From the NCBI RefSeq assembly GCF_001424105.1, contig NZ_LMQH01000010.1, forward strand, positions 315,423-350,024: DNA of 34,602 nt, in the 5' to 3' direction. A program made the position numbers and the translations under genes. Shown piece after piece: positions 1 to 7,183 of this stretch (position 1 is its first letter; each line of letters opens with the position of its first letter). Source of the DNA: Chryseobacterium sp. Leaf394 (GTDB taxonomy: Bacteria; Bacteroidota; Bacteroidia; Flavobacteriales; Weeksellaceae). The notes under the pieces are model-generated. The model was not told the DNA's origin. It ran no database searches and saw nothing but the letters and a program-made list of their open reading frames with translations.

Positions 1-7
1 AAAAAAA

Positions 8-36
8 GCGTTCCGTAGGAACGTAATCTGTGTAGA
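8..36 (-). repeat. REP-like hairpin with TCTACACAGAT tag, upstream copy
   Basis: Read on the minus strand this is the tag TCTACACAGAT (plus 26-36) followed by an imperfect hairpin (plus 8-24: GCGTTC, loop CGTAG, GAACGT). The same tag-plus-hairpin order occurs on the plus strand downstream of the transposase at 675-703 and 733-760, so the gene lies between inverted copies. The stem sequence differs between copies but pairing is kept. Confidence 0.7.
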
Positions 37-57
37 AAAATAATGATAATCAATACA

Positions 58-74
58 GCGTCCTGTAGGGACGC
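58..74. repeat. Hairpin immediately upstream of the transposase gene
   Basis: GCGTCC, loop TGTAG, GGACGC: a perfect 6-bp stem ending 18 nt before the transposase ATG. The following bases (TATCAAAAAAG) resemble those after the type-A hairpin at 28349-28361 (TTATCAAAAG). It may be a recognition hairpin of the IS200/RAYT type, or part of the leader of the transposase mRNA. Confidence 0.6.
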
Positions 75-92
75 TATCAAAAAAGCACAAAG

Positions 93-557
93 ATGTCAAA
101 CACTTACACACAAATTTACGTCCAGTTGGTTTTTGCCACAAAGGGTAGAGATACCAAAATCACAAGTTCAATACGTGAAGAAGTTGAAAAATACATTTGT
201 GGAATTTTCATAAATAAAGGACAAAAAGTATTAGCGATTTATGCAAATCCCGACCATATTCATATCTTCTTCAGTTATAAAAATCTGCAAATCACCATAT
301 CAGATTTAGTGAAAGTTAGCAAAACGGAATCAACAAATTTTATCAATGAAAAGAAATTAACGTTGAATTATTTTTCATGGCAGAAAGGTTACGGTGCATT
401 TTCTTATTCTAAAAGTCAGAAGGAGAAGGTGGTTAATTATGTTTTAAATCAGGAAGCACATCACAGAAAGAAAACTTTCAGAGAAGAGTATATTGAATTT
501 CTAAATGCTTTTGAAATTGAGTTTAAAGATGAATATTTATTTGAATTTTATGATTGA
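93..557 (+). CDS. IS200/RAYT-type HUH (Y1) transposase
   Basis: A 154-residue protein of the IS200/IS605 TnpA (Y1 transposase) superfamily, which cuts and rejoins single-stranded DNA at hairpins through a tyrosine. The HUH pair is His55 and His57 in PDHIHIF. The likely nucleophile is Tyr116 in the helix VVNYVLNQ, followed by the HH typical of the family. Length is normal (about 130-180 residues) and there is no frameshift, so it may be active. No tnpB accompanies it. The surrounding repeats are REP-like hairpins rather than classical terminal inverted repeats, which favours a RAYT-like, single-copy domesticated transposase over a mobile IS. RAYT versus IS200 cannot be settled without copy number across the genome. 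Confidence 0.85.
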   Translation: MSNTYTQIYVQLVFATKGRDTKITSSIREEVEKYICGIFINKGQKVLAIYANPDHIHIFFSYKNLQITISDLVKVSKTESTNFINEKKLTLNYFSWQKGYGAFSYSKSQKEKVVNYVLNQEAHHRKKTFREEYIEFLNAFEIEFKDEYLFEFYD

Positions 558-633
558 GACGTTAGCTTTGAGACGAAACATTAATATATCAATAAAAAAT
601 TTGCCTTAATTTTAAATACAGGCAACAACAATA

Positions 634-650
634 GCAGTCCTCTGGACTGC
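634..650 (+). repeat. Hairpin repeat, GCAGTCC family, first downstream copy
   Basis: GCAGTCC, loop TCT, GGACTGC: a perfect 7-bp stem followed by GCCA, 77 nt after the transposase stop. It lacks the TCTACACAGAT tag seen at the next two copies. With no T-run after it, it is not a standard terminator. Confidence 0.65.
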
Positions 651-674
651 GCCATCCACCATGAAATTCTATTA

Positions 675-707
675 TCTACACAGATAGCAGTCCTCCGGAC
701 TGCGCCA
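675..707 (+). repeat. REP-like tag plus hairpin, second downstream copy
   Basis: Tag TCTACACAGAT (675-685), then hairpin GCAGTCC / TCC / GGACTGC (687-703), then GCCA. Same family as 8-36 (inverted) and 733-764. Confidence 0.7.
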
Positions 708-732
708 AGATTATTAAGTAACCTTATTTATA

Positions 733-764
733 TCTACACAGATAAGACTCCTACGGAGTCCGCC
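733..764 (+). repeat. REP-like tag plus hairpin, third downstream copy
   Basis: Tag TCTACACAGAT (733-743), hairpin GACTCC / TAC / GGAGTC (746-760), then CGCC. Compared with the copy at 687-703 both stem arms have changed together, so base pairing is retained. The rest of the gap up to 853 shows nothing else I can support. Confidence 0.7.
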
Positions 765-853
765 ACTGCAGATGTCAAATTACAGGATTGTATGAATCCA
801 ACGCTATTAATTTTACCATCAGACATATCTAAACAAACTAACAAAAAATAATT

Positions 854-1618
854 ATGCCCTGGAATCCCGACATCTACAACCAATTCAAAAACATCCGCTA
901 CCAGCCGTTTTTTGATTTGATGAATTTAATTTCGTCTAAAAACCTTAAAAATGCCATCGACATTGGCTGCGGAACTGGCGAGCAAACAAAAATTCTATCA
1001 GAAAGATTTCCTGATGCACAGTTTTTGGGAATCGATTCGTCAGCTGAAATGCTTCAAAAATCTTTAGAATTTAAAAACGAAAATTTAAGTTTTAAACAGA
1101 AAACCATTGAAGAATTATATGAATCTGATGAAAAATGGGATTTGATTTTTAGCAATGCAGCTTTGCAATGGTCTGATGATCATAAGAAATTATTTCCATT
1201 GTTGCTTTCTTTATTAAGTGAAAACGGACAGTTTGCCATTCAGATGCCTGTGCAGAATGAGAATATTTTAAACAAAATCTTAATTCGGCTGGCTTCCGAA
1301 GAGCCGTTTAAATCTCAATTAAAAAACTTCAACAGAATTTCTCCTGTTTTGAGTCTGGATGAATATGCAAAAATGATGTTTGATGCAGGTTTGAAAGATT
1401 TAAATATCTCTATAAAAGTCTACCCGATTATTGCGGAAGATGCAGAAGAGTTATTTAAGTTTATTTCCGGCTCGGCTTTGATTCCGTACTTAGAAATACT
1501 GGATAAAACACAGCAGGAAATTTTTACTACAGAATTTAAAATTCGGATTGCTGAAAAATTTGAAAGATTTCCGGCTATTTATCCATTCAAAAGAATTTTA
1601 ATGTACGGAAGAAGATAG
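854..1618 (+). CDS. Tam-like class I SAM-dependent methyltransferase
   Basis: A 254-residue soluble methyltransferase. The SAM-binding glycine-rich motif I is IDIGCGTGEQT (about residues 35-45), followed by an acidic motif II (FLGIDSS). The N-terminal signature W-N-P-x-x-Y and the total length match trans-aconitate 2-methyltransferase (E. coli Tam, about 252 residues), which makes the monomethyl ester of trans-aconitate, an inhibitory by-product of the citric-acid cycle. That substrate is inferred from family resemblance only. The gene stands alone on the plus strand and is followed by a terminator hairpin at 1640-1655. The start follows an A-rich leader, usual in this phylum. Confidence 0.75.
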   Translation: MPWNPDIYNQFKNIRYQPFFDLMNLISSKNLKNAIDIGCGTGEQTKILSERFPDAQFLGIDSSAEMLQKSLEFKNENLSFKQKTIEELYESDEKWDLIFSNAALQWSDDHKKLFPLLLSLLSENGQFAIQMPVQNENILNKILIRLASEEPFKSQLKNFNRISPVLSLDEYAKMMFDAGLKDLNISIKVYPIIAEDAEELFKFISGSALIPYLEILDKTQQEIFTTEFKIRIAEKFERFPAIYPFKRILMYGRR

Positions 1619-1639
1619 GAGGTTTTTAAAACCAAAAAA

Positions 1640-1660
1640 TCCCGGTTGCCCGGGAAGTTT
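1640..1660. terminator. Bidirectional terminator hairpin
   Basis: TCCCGG, loop TTGC, CCGGGA (1640-1655), with an A-run before it and GTTTTGTT after it. It sits between the convergent genes at 854-1618 (plus) and 1727-2557 (minus). Confidence 0.7.
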
Positions 1661-1726
1661 TGTTCATCATGTTTTAGAATCGTTTGAAATAATCTTCATT
1701 CAAAAAAGAGTTTTCGTGGTGGTTTT

Positions 1727-2557
1727 TTATTTTTTTATAACCTTTTGAGATGAGGTTTCAGATTTCAGAATGTATACTCCGTTGGGAAGTTCGGAAATAT
1801 CTGTTCTGTTCTCACCTTTCTGTGCATCTACAGTCTTTACCAGATTTCCGGATGTGCTGTAGATTTTAAATGTTTCATTCTTTTGAGTAGTGATGATCAA
1901 AGGTCCGGAAGTAGGATTAGGATAAATCTCCTGCGTGTTCCTGTTTGTTTTCATTTCAGAGGTGGACAGAACAAGATTACTATCTTTCACCCATGTGAAG
2001 GCATCCAGTCCCAGATATCGGAAATTTCCGGCGCCTGTAATCATCAGTTCATCGATGACAATATTGGAGTAATTCTGGTCCATAAAATTAGCCATGTTAA
2101 TGAAGGTATAACCATTGCTCGTCGTATTCGATGTTACAAATCCGGAAGATTTTATGTTGGAAAATTTTACAACACCCGACAGTTTGCCCGTTACCGTAAG
2201 CGTTCCGGTAGTATTGGGATTTGTATTAAGATCTCCGCAAAATATCCAGAAACTGTTTACTTTAAATAAATTTGAACTTGTCTTGATGCTGAATGACGGT
2301 GATGTGGTCGCGGGTATACTTCCTGTATTATCTATGAATCGGTTGTCTGCGCCGGTTCCATTCCATCCCCATGCAGATGTGGCGGTAAAATTACGGAACA
2401 GCCCATTATGTGAAATGATATTAAAAACAACACTGTTGTCGGTAAAACTTGTACTCTGATGTGTTTCAGTTTCAAAAACCTCTGTAGTGGGTGCCTGTCC
2501 CAATGACAGAAAAGAGATGAACATACTACAGATTAAGAAAATAGTTGTTCTTTTCAT
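1727..2557 (-). CDS. Secreted protein with T9SS type A sorting domain
   Basis: A 276-residue exported protein of unknown activity. The N-terminus is a signal peptide (MKRTTIFLICSMFISFLSLGQ). The middle, about residues 25-195, looks like a beta-rich carbohydrate-binding or adhesion-type domain but contains no motif I can name. The last ~70 residues form a T9SS type A C-terminal domain: the IYPNPTSG motif, then FKIYSTSGNLVKT, and a final GVYILKSE..QKVIKK strand. Such domains direct transport through the type IX system and anchoring or release at the surface. The collar-protein gene lies 22 bp upstream on the same strand, so the two are probably co-transcribed. Confidence 0.85.
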   Translation of the reverse strand: MKRTTIFLICSMFISFLSLGQAPTTEVFETETHQSTSFTDNSVVFNIISHNGLFRNFTATSAWGWNGTGADNRFIDNTGSIPATTSPSFSIKTSSNLFKVNSFWIFCGDLNTNPNTTGTLTVTGKLSGVVKFSNIKSSGFVTSNTTSNGYTFINMANFMDQNYSNIVIDELMITGAGNFRYLGLDAFTWVKDSNLVLSTSEMKTNRNTQEIYPNPTSGPLIITTQKNETFKIYSTSGNLVKTVDAQKGENRTDISELPNGVYILKSETSSQKVIKK

Positions 2558-2579
2558 GACGGTTTTGTTTTAGATTTAT

Positions 2580-3122
2580 TTAAGGTCTTGGTGGATAAAT
2601 TCCATTCACACAGATAATATAATTCATTCCCAAATAAGGTGGCATGTTATTCACTGGCGCACTTTGCCCCTGATGAAATACAGACTGTCCACTGATTAAA
2701 GTATCAGGGTTTCCATCTACATAGCTTGGGATGGGATTAAAATCTCTTCCGTTCGGCGTCCCAGTGATTGCTATTGAAGATGAAGCCGACGGAGTGGTAG
2801 AATTGGCATTTGTTTTTGCCACTTTTATGGATCCGCTGAAGCTTGGTAAGTTAGCTTCTGTTAATGTATTTTGATAATTTCCCGCTGCTTCTCCAAGCTG
2901 TACAGATTTTCCTGTTGTAGAATTTCCTGCTCCAACGGGTAACCTTCCGTTTAGATTGGGTAAAGCAAAAGTTCTCATACCGTCTCCGCCATAGGTTGTA
3001 CCAATCAATGAGAATAAAGCCTGATACTGCATAATTTGAAGTAAAGATCCGTCGCAAAACATAAAGTTTGCCGGTGCATAGGTTCCAGCGAACATCTTGA
3101 TTGTTGCCATCATTTCGTCCAT
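2580..3122 (-). CDS. Phage tail-collar domain protein (MdpB/microcystin-dependent protein type)
   Basis: A 180-residue protein with the tail-collar fold. The N-terminus has FAGTYAPANFMFCDGSLL, then LFSLIGTTYGGDGMRTFALPNLNGRLPVG (split here across residues ~36-65), the signature of phage short-tail-fibre collar domains. It ends in MPPYLGMNYIICVNGIYPPRP-like residues, the usual C-terminus of bacterial microcystin-dependent protein homologues. There is no signal peptide. No capsid, tail or integrase gene is nearby, so it is not evidence for a prophage. These stand-alone collar proteins often occur in tandem in Flavobacteriia and their role is unknown. It is followed 22 bp later by a T9SS cargo gene on the same strand. 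Confidence 0.8.
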   Translation of the reverse strand: MDEMMATIKMFAGTYAPANFMFCDGSLLQIMQYQALFSLIGTTYGGDGMRTFALPNLNGRLPVGAGNSTTGKSVQLGEAAGNYQNTLTEANLPSFSGSIKVAKTNANSTTPSASSSIAITGTPNGRDFNPIPSYVDGNPDTLISGQSVFHQGQSAPVNNMPPYLGMNYIICVNGIYPPRP

Positions 3123-3154
3123 AATAATAAGTTTTTTGGGTTAGTTTGTTAGGT

Positions 3155-3162
3155 CAAAGGTA
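3155..3162 (-). promoter_or_regulatory. Candidate -7 box for the collar-protein gene
   Basis: On the minus strand this reads TACCTTTG, a match to the Bacteroidota -7 consensus TAnnTTTG, 33 nt before the ATG. No convincing -33 TTG was found. Confidence 0.4.
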
Positions 3163-3254
3163 AAACTTAACATAATTATTTTTTAGCGTAGAAATAACCA
3201 AATCACGGATTCAGTATTTATACCTAATGATTTTTTTACCCGAACAATTGTTAG

Positions 3255-3262
3255 TATTTTTG
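3255..3262 (+). promoter_or_regulatory. Candidate -7 box for the crotonase-family gene
   Basis: TATTTTTG matches TAnnTTTG and ends 22 nt before the ATG at 3285. The -33 element is weak. Confidence 0.4.
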
Positions 3263-3284
3263 TTTAAATCATATTGAGAAACGA

Positions 3285-4049
3285 ATGAGCGATTTTGTAA
3301 CATCAGAAATTAAAAACAGTATTGCCGAAATCACTTTCGGTACCGCAAAAAGCAATGCCCTTCCAGGTGCGATCCTCGAAAAATTAGCTGAAACAATTCT
3401 TGAAGAAGGAGGAAAAAATGAAGTAAAAGCCATTCTCGTAAAAAGTCAAGGCGAAAAAGCATTCTGTGCCGGAGCAAGTTTCGATGAACTCTTGGCAATT
3501 GAAGAACTGGAAGCTTCCACTAAATTTTTCGGTGGCTTTGCAAAAGTTTTAAATGCAATGAGAAATTGCGGAAAAATCGTAGTCGTAAGAGTTCAGGGAA
3601 AAACGACAGGTGGTGGAGTAGGCTTGGCTTGCGGAGCAGATTACTGTTTTGCAACCAAAGATTCTGCGCTGGCTTTAACGGAAATCAATTTAGGAATCGG
3701 GCCATTTGTAATCGGGCCTTATGTTGAAAGAAAAATCGGGAAATCTCAGTTTTCAGCAATGGCAATTGATGCAGATTTCAGATCTGCAGCGTGGGCAGAA
3801 CAGCACAATATTTACCATTCAGTTTCTGAAACCATTGCAGAAATGGATTCTAAATTAGAGAAATTCCTAAACACTTTATCATCCAGAAGCGAAGATGCTT
3901 TGGCTTTAATTAAAAAAGTGTCGTGGGAAGGAACAGAGCATTTTAACGAACTGATGCCTGCCAGAATTCACATGAGTGCCAGTTTGATTCTGGAAGATTC
4001 TGCCAAGAAAAATATTGGGGCGATCAAAGAAAGATTAAGAGCTAAGTAA
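3285..4049 (+). CDS. Enoyl-CoA hydratase/isomerase (crotonase) family protein
   Basis: A 254-residue crotonase-fold enzyme acting on acyl-CoA thioesters. The two oxyanion-hole segments are visible: FCAGAS (residues 60-65) and TTGGGVGLACGADY (107-120). The first catalytic glutamate of hydratases is retained as Glu133 in LTEINLGIG. In the segment GKSQFSAMAI, however, the position of the second hydratase glutamate appears to be Ala, so a simple hydratase reaction is uncertain; an isomerase or other crotonase reaction is possible. It stands alone and is followed by a strong terminator shared with the convergent acetyltransferase gene. Exact substrate is unknown. Confidence 0.8.
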   Translation: MSDFVTSEIKNSIAEITFGTAKSNALPGAILEKLAETILEEGGKNEVKAILVKSQGEKAFCAGASFDELLAIEELEASTKFFGGFAKVLNAMRNCGKIVVVRVQGKTTGGGVGLACGADYCFATKDSALALTEINLGIGPFVIGPYVERKIGKSQFSAMAIDADFRSAAWAEQHNIYHSVSETIAEMDSKLEKFLNTLSSRSEDALALIKKVSWEGTEHFNELMPARIHMSASLILEDSAKKNIGAIKERLRAK

Positions 4050-4056
4050 TTGATAT

Positions 4057-4097
4057 AAAGCGTTGTTAAAAATTTAAAACTTAACAACGCTTTTTTT
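4057..4097. terminator. Bidirectional terminator, 13-bp stem
   Basis: AAAGCGTTGTTAA (4057-4069) pairs perfectly with TTAACAACGCTTT (4081-4093), 11-nt loop, followed by T residues. It lies between convergent genes ending at 4049 (plus) and 4096 (minus); the T-run overlaps the acetyltransferase stop codon. Confidence 0.85.
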
Positions 4098-4638
4098 ACT
4101 TTTTGTATTCAGATTTTAAAAGAGAATACAGAACTGAATCTTCAAAAATGCCGTCTACCAGATAATGACCTCGCGTAATGCCTTCTCTTACAAATCCATA
4201 ATGCTCCAGAAGTTTCCTGGAAGGTGTGTTTTCATCATCAATCAAGGCTTCAATCCGGTTCAGATCCATTTCTTTAAAACCATATTCAAGCACCTTTCCC
4301 AAAGCTTCTTTCATATAACCTTTCCGTTTGAATTCGTCCGAAAAAAGATCATATCCCACTTCTGCACGGTGATGCTGTGGATTCCAAGTGTGAAAACTGC
4401 AGTTGCCAATTTTTTTACCACTTTGCTTTTCCACAATTTTAAAACTCAGCATTTTTTGGTTGTAAGATTCGTAACCGTAATGATTTATCCTTTTTTGCCG
4501 TTCAAATTCTTCTTCATCCGTAATGCCTAAAACTTCTTTAATCTGATCCTCATCATTAACTGCAAAAATCTCTTTCATTTTTTTTGAATCGAGTTTCAGA
4601 AGGATGAGACGGTCTGTTTCTAATGTTTCAAATGTCAT
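4096..4638 (-). CDS. GNAT-family N-acetyltransferase (RimJ/RimL-like)
   Basis: A 180-residue acetyltransferase of the RimJ/RimL (Acetyltransf_3) type. It opens with LETDRLIL, the usual beta-1 strand of this subgroup. The acetyl-CoA-binding region is VGYDLFSDEFKRKGYMKEAL (about residues 93-112), equivalent to the family Q/RxxGxG/A loop, followed by the typical NRIEALIDDENTPSRKLLEHYGF segment (about 130-152). Family members acetylate protein N-termini or small amines and antibiotics; the substrate here cannot be read from sequence. Monocistronic on the minus strand. Confidence 0.85.
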   Translation of the reverse strand: MTFETLETDRLILLKLDSKKMKEIFAVNDEDQIKEVLGITDEEEFERQKRINHYGYESYNQKMLSFKIVEKQSGKKIGNCSFHTWNPQHHRAEVGYDLFSDEFKRKGYMKEALGKVLEYGFKEMDLNRIEALIDDENTPSRKLLEHYGFVREGITRGHYLVDGIFEDSVLYSLLKSEYKK

Positions 4639-4861
4639 TTCTTTTTTTTTATTCTCGCTGATCGTTCAGATTTAGCAGATTCGATTGCGTGGAAATAATC
4701 TGCTTAATCCCTAAAATCTGCGTGAGATTTAAATTCTAATTATTTCGATGTAAAGTTTTTCGTATTCGCCCACCTTTTTTGCCCTTTTGCATCACTAATT
4801 TTCCGTCTGATCTTTTGTGAATATTGACTTTGTCGAATCTTCGATTTGTGGTTAAAAAAAA
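4639..4861. other. Intergenic region with decayed repeat fragments
   Basis: No gene seen. It holds an inverted pair GCAGATT (4675-4681) and AATCTGC (4697-4703) within text typical of dispersed Flavobacteriia repeats. At 4812-4857 a stretch reading ATCTTTTGTG...TTTGTGGTTAA resembles the end of the repeat at 28451-28553. I see no clear promoter for the acetyltransferase gene. Confidence 0.4.
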
Positions 4862-6463
4862 TCAGCTTTTTAGTAAATTAATCGAAACAGTCGCCAAATC
4901 AGAATTCGGAAATTTCCTGAATAGTTCTTTGTCAATCTGCAGTCCTGTTTCCAGACAAATCTTTTTAAAAACATCCACTTCCAGAATATACCGATCAGAA
5001 AAACCGTGCGTCGCTTCATAAGCCGTTGCCGGAGTTTTCCCTAAATTTTCAGCCGTCAGTTTCGAATCCAAAGCATGAAGCTCGATGATAAGCAATCCGT
5101 TCTTTCGGATGTACGGCAGCCAAAGTTCCAGATGTTCTTTCAGGCTTTCTTCAACTAAATTATTCGGCAGTCTTTTTCCACAGTGGGCAAATGCTCCGGT
5201 GGAAGTGCTGATTCTTTGCGGTTGATCATTTTCCGGTGCTTTCCAGACTCTGTTGTGGTCAAGAAATGTTCGGATATTCAACAAATCTGATAGTTCAATT
5301 TCATAATTTTGTTTTAAATCATCAGCCAGTTGTTTCGGATTTCCGATGTCGCCCCAGATTACTTTTGCCCAGATATCATTGTTGATGAGGTTGGCTCTGG
5401 TCACTTTCAAAGCGGCTTGATTATAATCGGCACCCACCAGAAATAATGGATGTTCTTCAAGCATTTTCCCTCGAAGCGTATATCTTTCAATCGTTTCAAA
5501 AATATGCTGAATAAAAGCACCGTTTCCGCAGCCCATATCCAAAACACCTTTCGGCTGTAGATGGATAGCCTGATTAAAAATCTGAATAATAAAATCATTC
5601 GCCACTTTAAAATAATTGGAATGCGAACCGCCGCTTCCCCACACATTCATCGCACGGTCAACATGAATTTCATCTTCACCTTCAGAAATTTCTCTGATTT
5701 TTGAAGCATTTCCAAACAGAAGATCATCCATTTTATTCAGCAACGGAAGATAAGAAACCGTAACGCCGTAAGATGCCGCTCTTTTGGCAAAATAAATTCC
5801 GGTGTCAGTAAATTTGTAGTTGTCTCCTGTTTTTTTAAACCAGTTTAAATACGTCAGGAAATCTAAAATCACCTCAAAATTCTCTGAGTTTTTATGAAAC
5901 TCTGCCGCCTGAAAAGAAGTTTCCATAAAATATTTATGAAACATTCCGGTCATGCCGAGATACACAATCACTGGACCGATGATGCAGCCTTCGATGTGTT
6001 TTAAAATTTGCTCCTGAACATATTTTTCTTCCACATCATCAGATAGCAGGATCCCAAAGTGATCTTTTACGGAATCACTTAACTGCGTAAATTCTTCAAT
6101 AAATGAACTTTCATTGATCTGATTTTTTATATCTGTCGAATGCTTCAAAAATGGAATTACTTTTAAATAAAGTAAACTGTATTTCTGAAGAAATCGAGTC
6201 TTTGTATTTGCAGAAACTGTAATGATATCATTCTCATTATCGACACTGTAATCCAAAAATCCCTGTGATGCGAGTGCCCGAACAGCTACGTTAAGATATC
6301 CTTCGTTGGCTTTGAACTCGTCGGTAAGCTCACTCAAAACCATTTGTTCACGTTGAATGATAAAGGCGATAATTTCTTTTTTCAGCAGTGAAGCGACGAT
6401 GGGCGCAGTGACAACGCCGTCCAGTTGCCTGAAAATTTCTGACCGCAGAATTTCTTTATCCAT
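4862..6463 (-). CDS. Large class I SAM-dependent methyltransferase with N-terminal helical/winged-helix region
   Basis: A 533-residue protein. The SAM motif VLDMGCGNGAF is at about residues 305-315, followed by a Rossmann-like segment (FLVGADYNQAAL). The first ~130 residues, with a HTH-like LSELTDEFKANEGYLNVAVRALASQGFL stretch (~residues 43-70), resemble the winged-helix dimerisation domain of small-molecule O-methyltransferases. The long middle and the LLIIELHALDS strand suggest relation to methyltransferase modules found in polyketide systems (AprA-type), but no polyketide or peptide synthase gene is near. It is about 200 residues longer than ordinary O-methyltransferases. Substrate unknown; the class I call is firm, the subfamily is inference. 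Confidence 0.75.
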   Translation of the reverse strand: MDKEILRSEIFRQLDGVVTAPIVASLLKKEIIAFIIQREQMVLSELTDEFKANEGYLNVAVRALASQGFLDYSVDNENDIITVSANTKTRFLQKYSLLYLKVIPFLKHSTDIKNQINESSFIEEFTQLSDSVKDHFGILLSDDVEEKYVQEQILKHIEGCIIGPVIVYLGMTGMFHKYFMETSFQAAEFHKNSENFEVILDFLTYLNWFKKTGDNYKFTDTGIYFAKRAASYGVTVSYLPLLNKMDDLLFGNASKIREISEGEDEIHVDRAMNVWGSGGSHSNYFKVANDFIIQIFNQAIHLQPKGVLDMGCGNGAFIQHIFETIERYTLRGKMLEEHPLFLVGADYNQAALKVTRANLINNDIWAKVIWGDIGNPKQLADDLKQNYEIELSDLLNIRTFLDHNRVWKAPENDQPQRISTSTGAFAHCGKRLPNNLVEESLKEHLELWLPYIRKNGLLIIELHALDSKLTAENLGKTPATAYEATHGFSDRYILEVDVFKKICLETGLQIDKELFRKFPNSDLATVSINLLKS

Positions 6464-6515
6464 AATTATGTTTTTCTTAAAGATAAGAATTTGAACAAAT
6501 TATTTAAATAAAAAT

Positions 6516-6545
6516 TTTGCGGTTTAAAAATAAAATATAACTTTG
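6516..6545 (+). promoter_or_regulatory. Promoter of the membrane-protein/wHTH operon
   Basis: TTTG (6516-6519), 18-nt spacer, TAACTTTG (6538-6545): a full match to the Bacteroidota -33/-7 consensus. The ATG at 6565 would follow a leader of only about 12-15 nt. Confidence 0.65.
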
Positions 6546-6557
6546 CAATTCAAAGTT
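6539..6557. promoter_or_regulatory. Candidate operator palindrome 1
   Basis: AACTTTG (6539-6545), 5-nt spacer, CAAAGTT (6551-6557): perfect 7-bp arms. The left arm coincides with the -7 box and the right arm covers the expected transcription start. An equivalent palindrome with the same spacer lies at 7974-7992. The wHTH gene at 7661-7951 is a natural candidate for the bound repressor (inference). Confidence 0.5.
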
Positions 6558-6564
6558 CTTTTAT

Positions 6565-7182
6565 ATGGAATCAAAAAACTATCACGAAGACTTATCACAC
6601 ATCCGTTCTATGATGGAGCGGTCGTCGCGTTTTATTTCACTGAGTGGCTTGTCTGGTGTAGTTGCCGGTTTGGCGGCTATTATCGGAGCAGTGTATGTAT
6701 TTTTTGTTTTTCAGAGAGAGGGGATTGATTATTTTGATGGCGACAGAAATATTTTCAGCAAAGCTTTGGTGCAGGAACTTGTCGTAATCGGTGCAGTCAT
6801 TTTAGTTGTTGCGATTTTAAGTGGATACATTTTTACAGCCAACAAAAGCAAAAAGAAAGGACTTAAAATTTGGGATGCCACCACAAAAAGACTTCTCTTC
6901 ACCTTTGCTGCTCCATTGGTAGCAGGCGGCTTATTCTGTCTGATTCTTTTATACCATCACCTATTTGTGCTGGTTGCTCCGGCAACATTGATTTTTTACG
7001 GATTAGCTTTGGTAAGTGCCGAGAGATATACTTTGACAGACATTAAATATCTAGGGTATTGCCAGATTGTTTTGGGATTACTTTCCTTCCTGTTTTTAGG
7101 TTGGGGATTGGTGGCATGGACGGTTGGATTTGGTGTGCTGCATATTGTGTATGGCTTGATTATGCATAAGAAATATAAGTAA
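6565..7182 (+). CDS. Multi-pass membrane protein, unknown function
   Basis: A 205-residue integral membrane protein with about six hydrophobic helices: two after a ~25-residue cytoplasmic N-terminus, one near residues 70-92, then three closely spaced helices from ~108 onward, ending in a basic tail (HKKYK). I do not recognise a functional domain. It is the first gene of a probable operon with the short membrane protein at 7184 (1-nt gap) and the winged-helix regulator at 7661, downstream of a clear promoter with an overlapping palindrome. This arrangement suggests a membrane response controlled by that regulator, but what it senses or does is not evident. Confidence 0.75.
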   Translation: MESKNYHEDLSHIRSMMERSSRFISLSGLSGVVAGLAAIIGAVYVFFVFQREGIDYFDGDRNIFSKALVQELVVIGAVILVVAILSGYIFTANKSKKKGLKIWDATTKRLLFTFAAPLVAGGLFCLILLYHHLFVLVAPATLIFYGLALVSAERYTLTDIKYLGYCQIVLGLLSFLFLGWGLVAWTVGFGVLHIVYGLIMHKKYK

Positions 7183-7183
7183 A

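Noticed and set aside
1883..2459. Plus-strand frames opposite the T9SS cargo gene
   Set aside because: The minus-strand product has a signal peptide and a sorting domain; the plus frames have neither and overlap each other.
2580..3122. Prophage remnant
   Set aside because: Only a collar-domain protein is present; stand-alone collar proteins are common in Bacteroidota and no other phage gene is in the window.
854..6463. Biosynthetic cluster made of the two methyltransferases
   Set aside because: They are separated by unrelated genes, lie on opposite strands, and no synthase, carrier protein or transporter is present.
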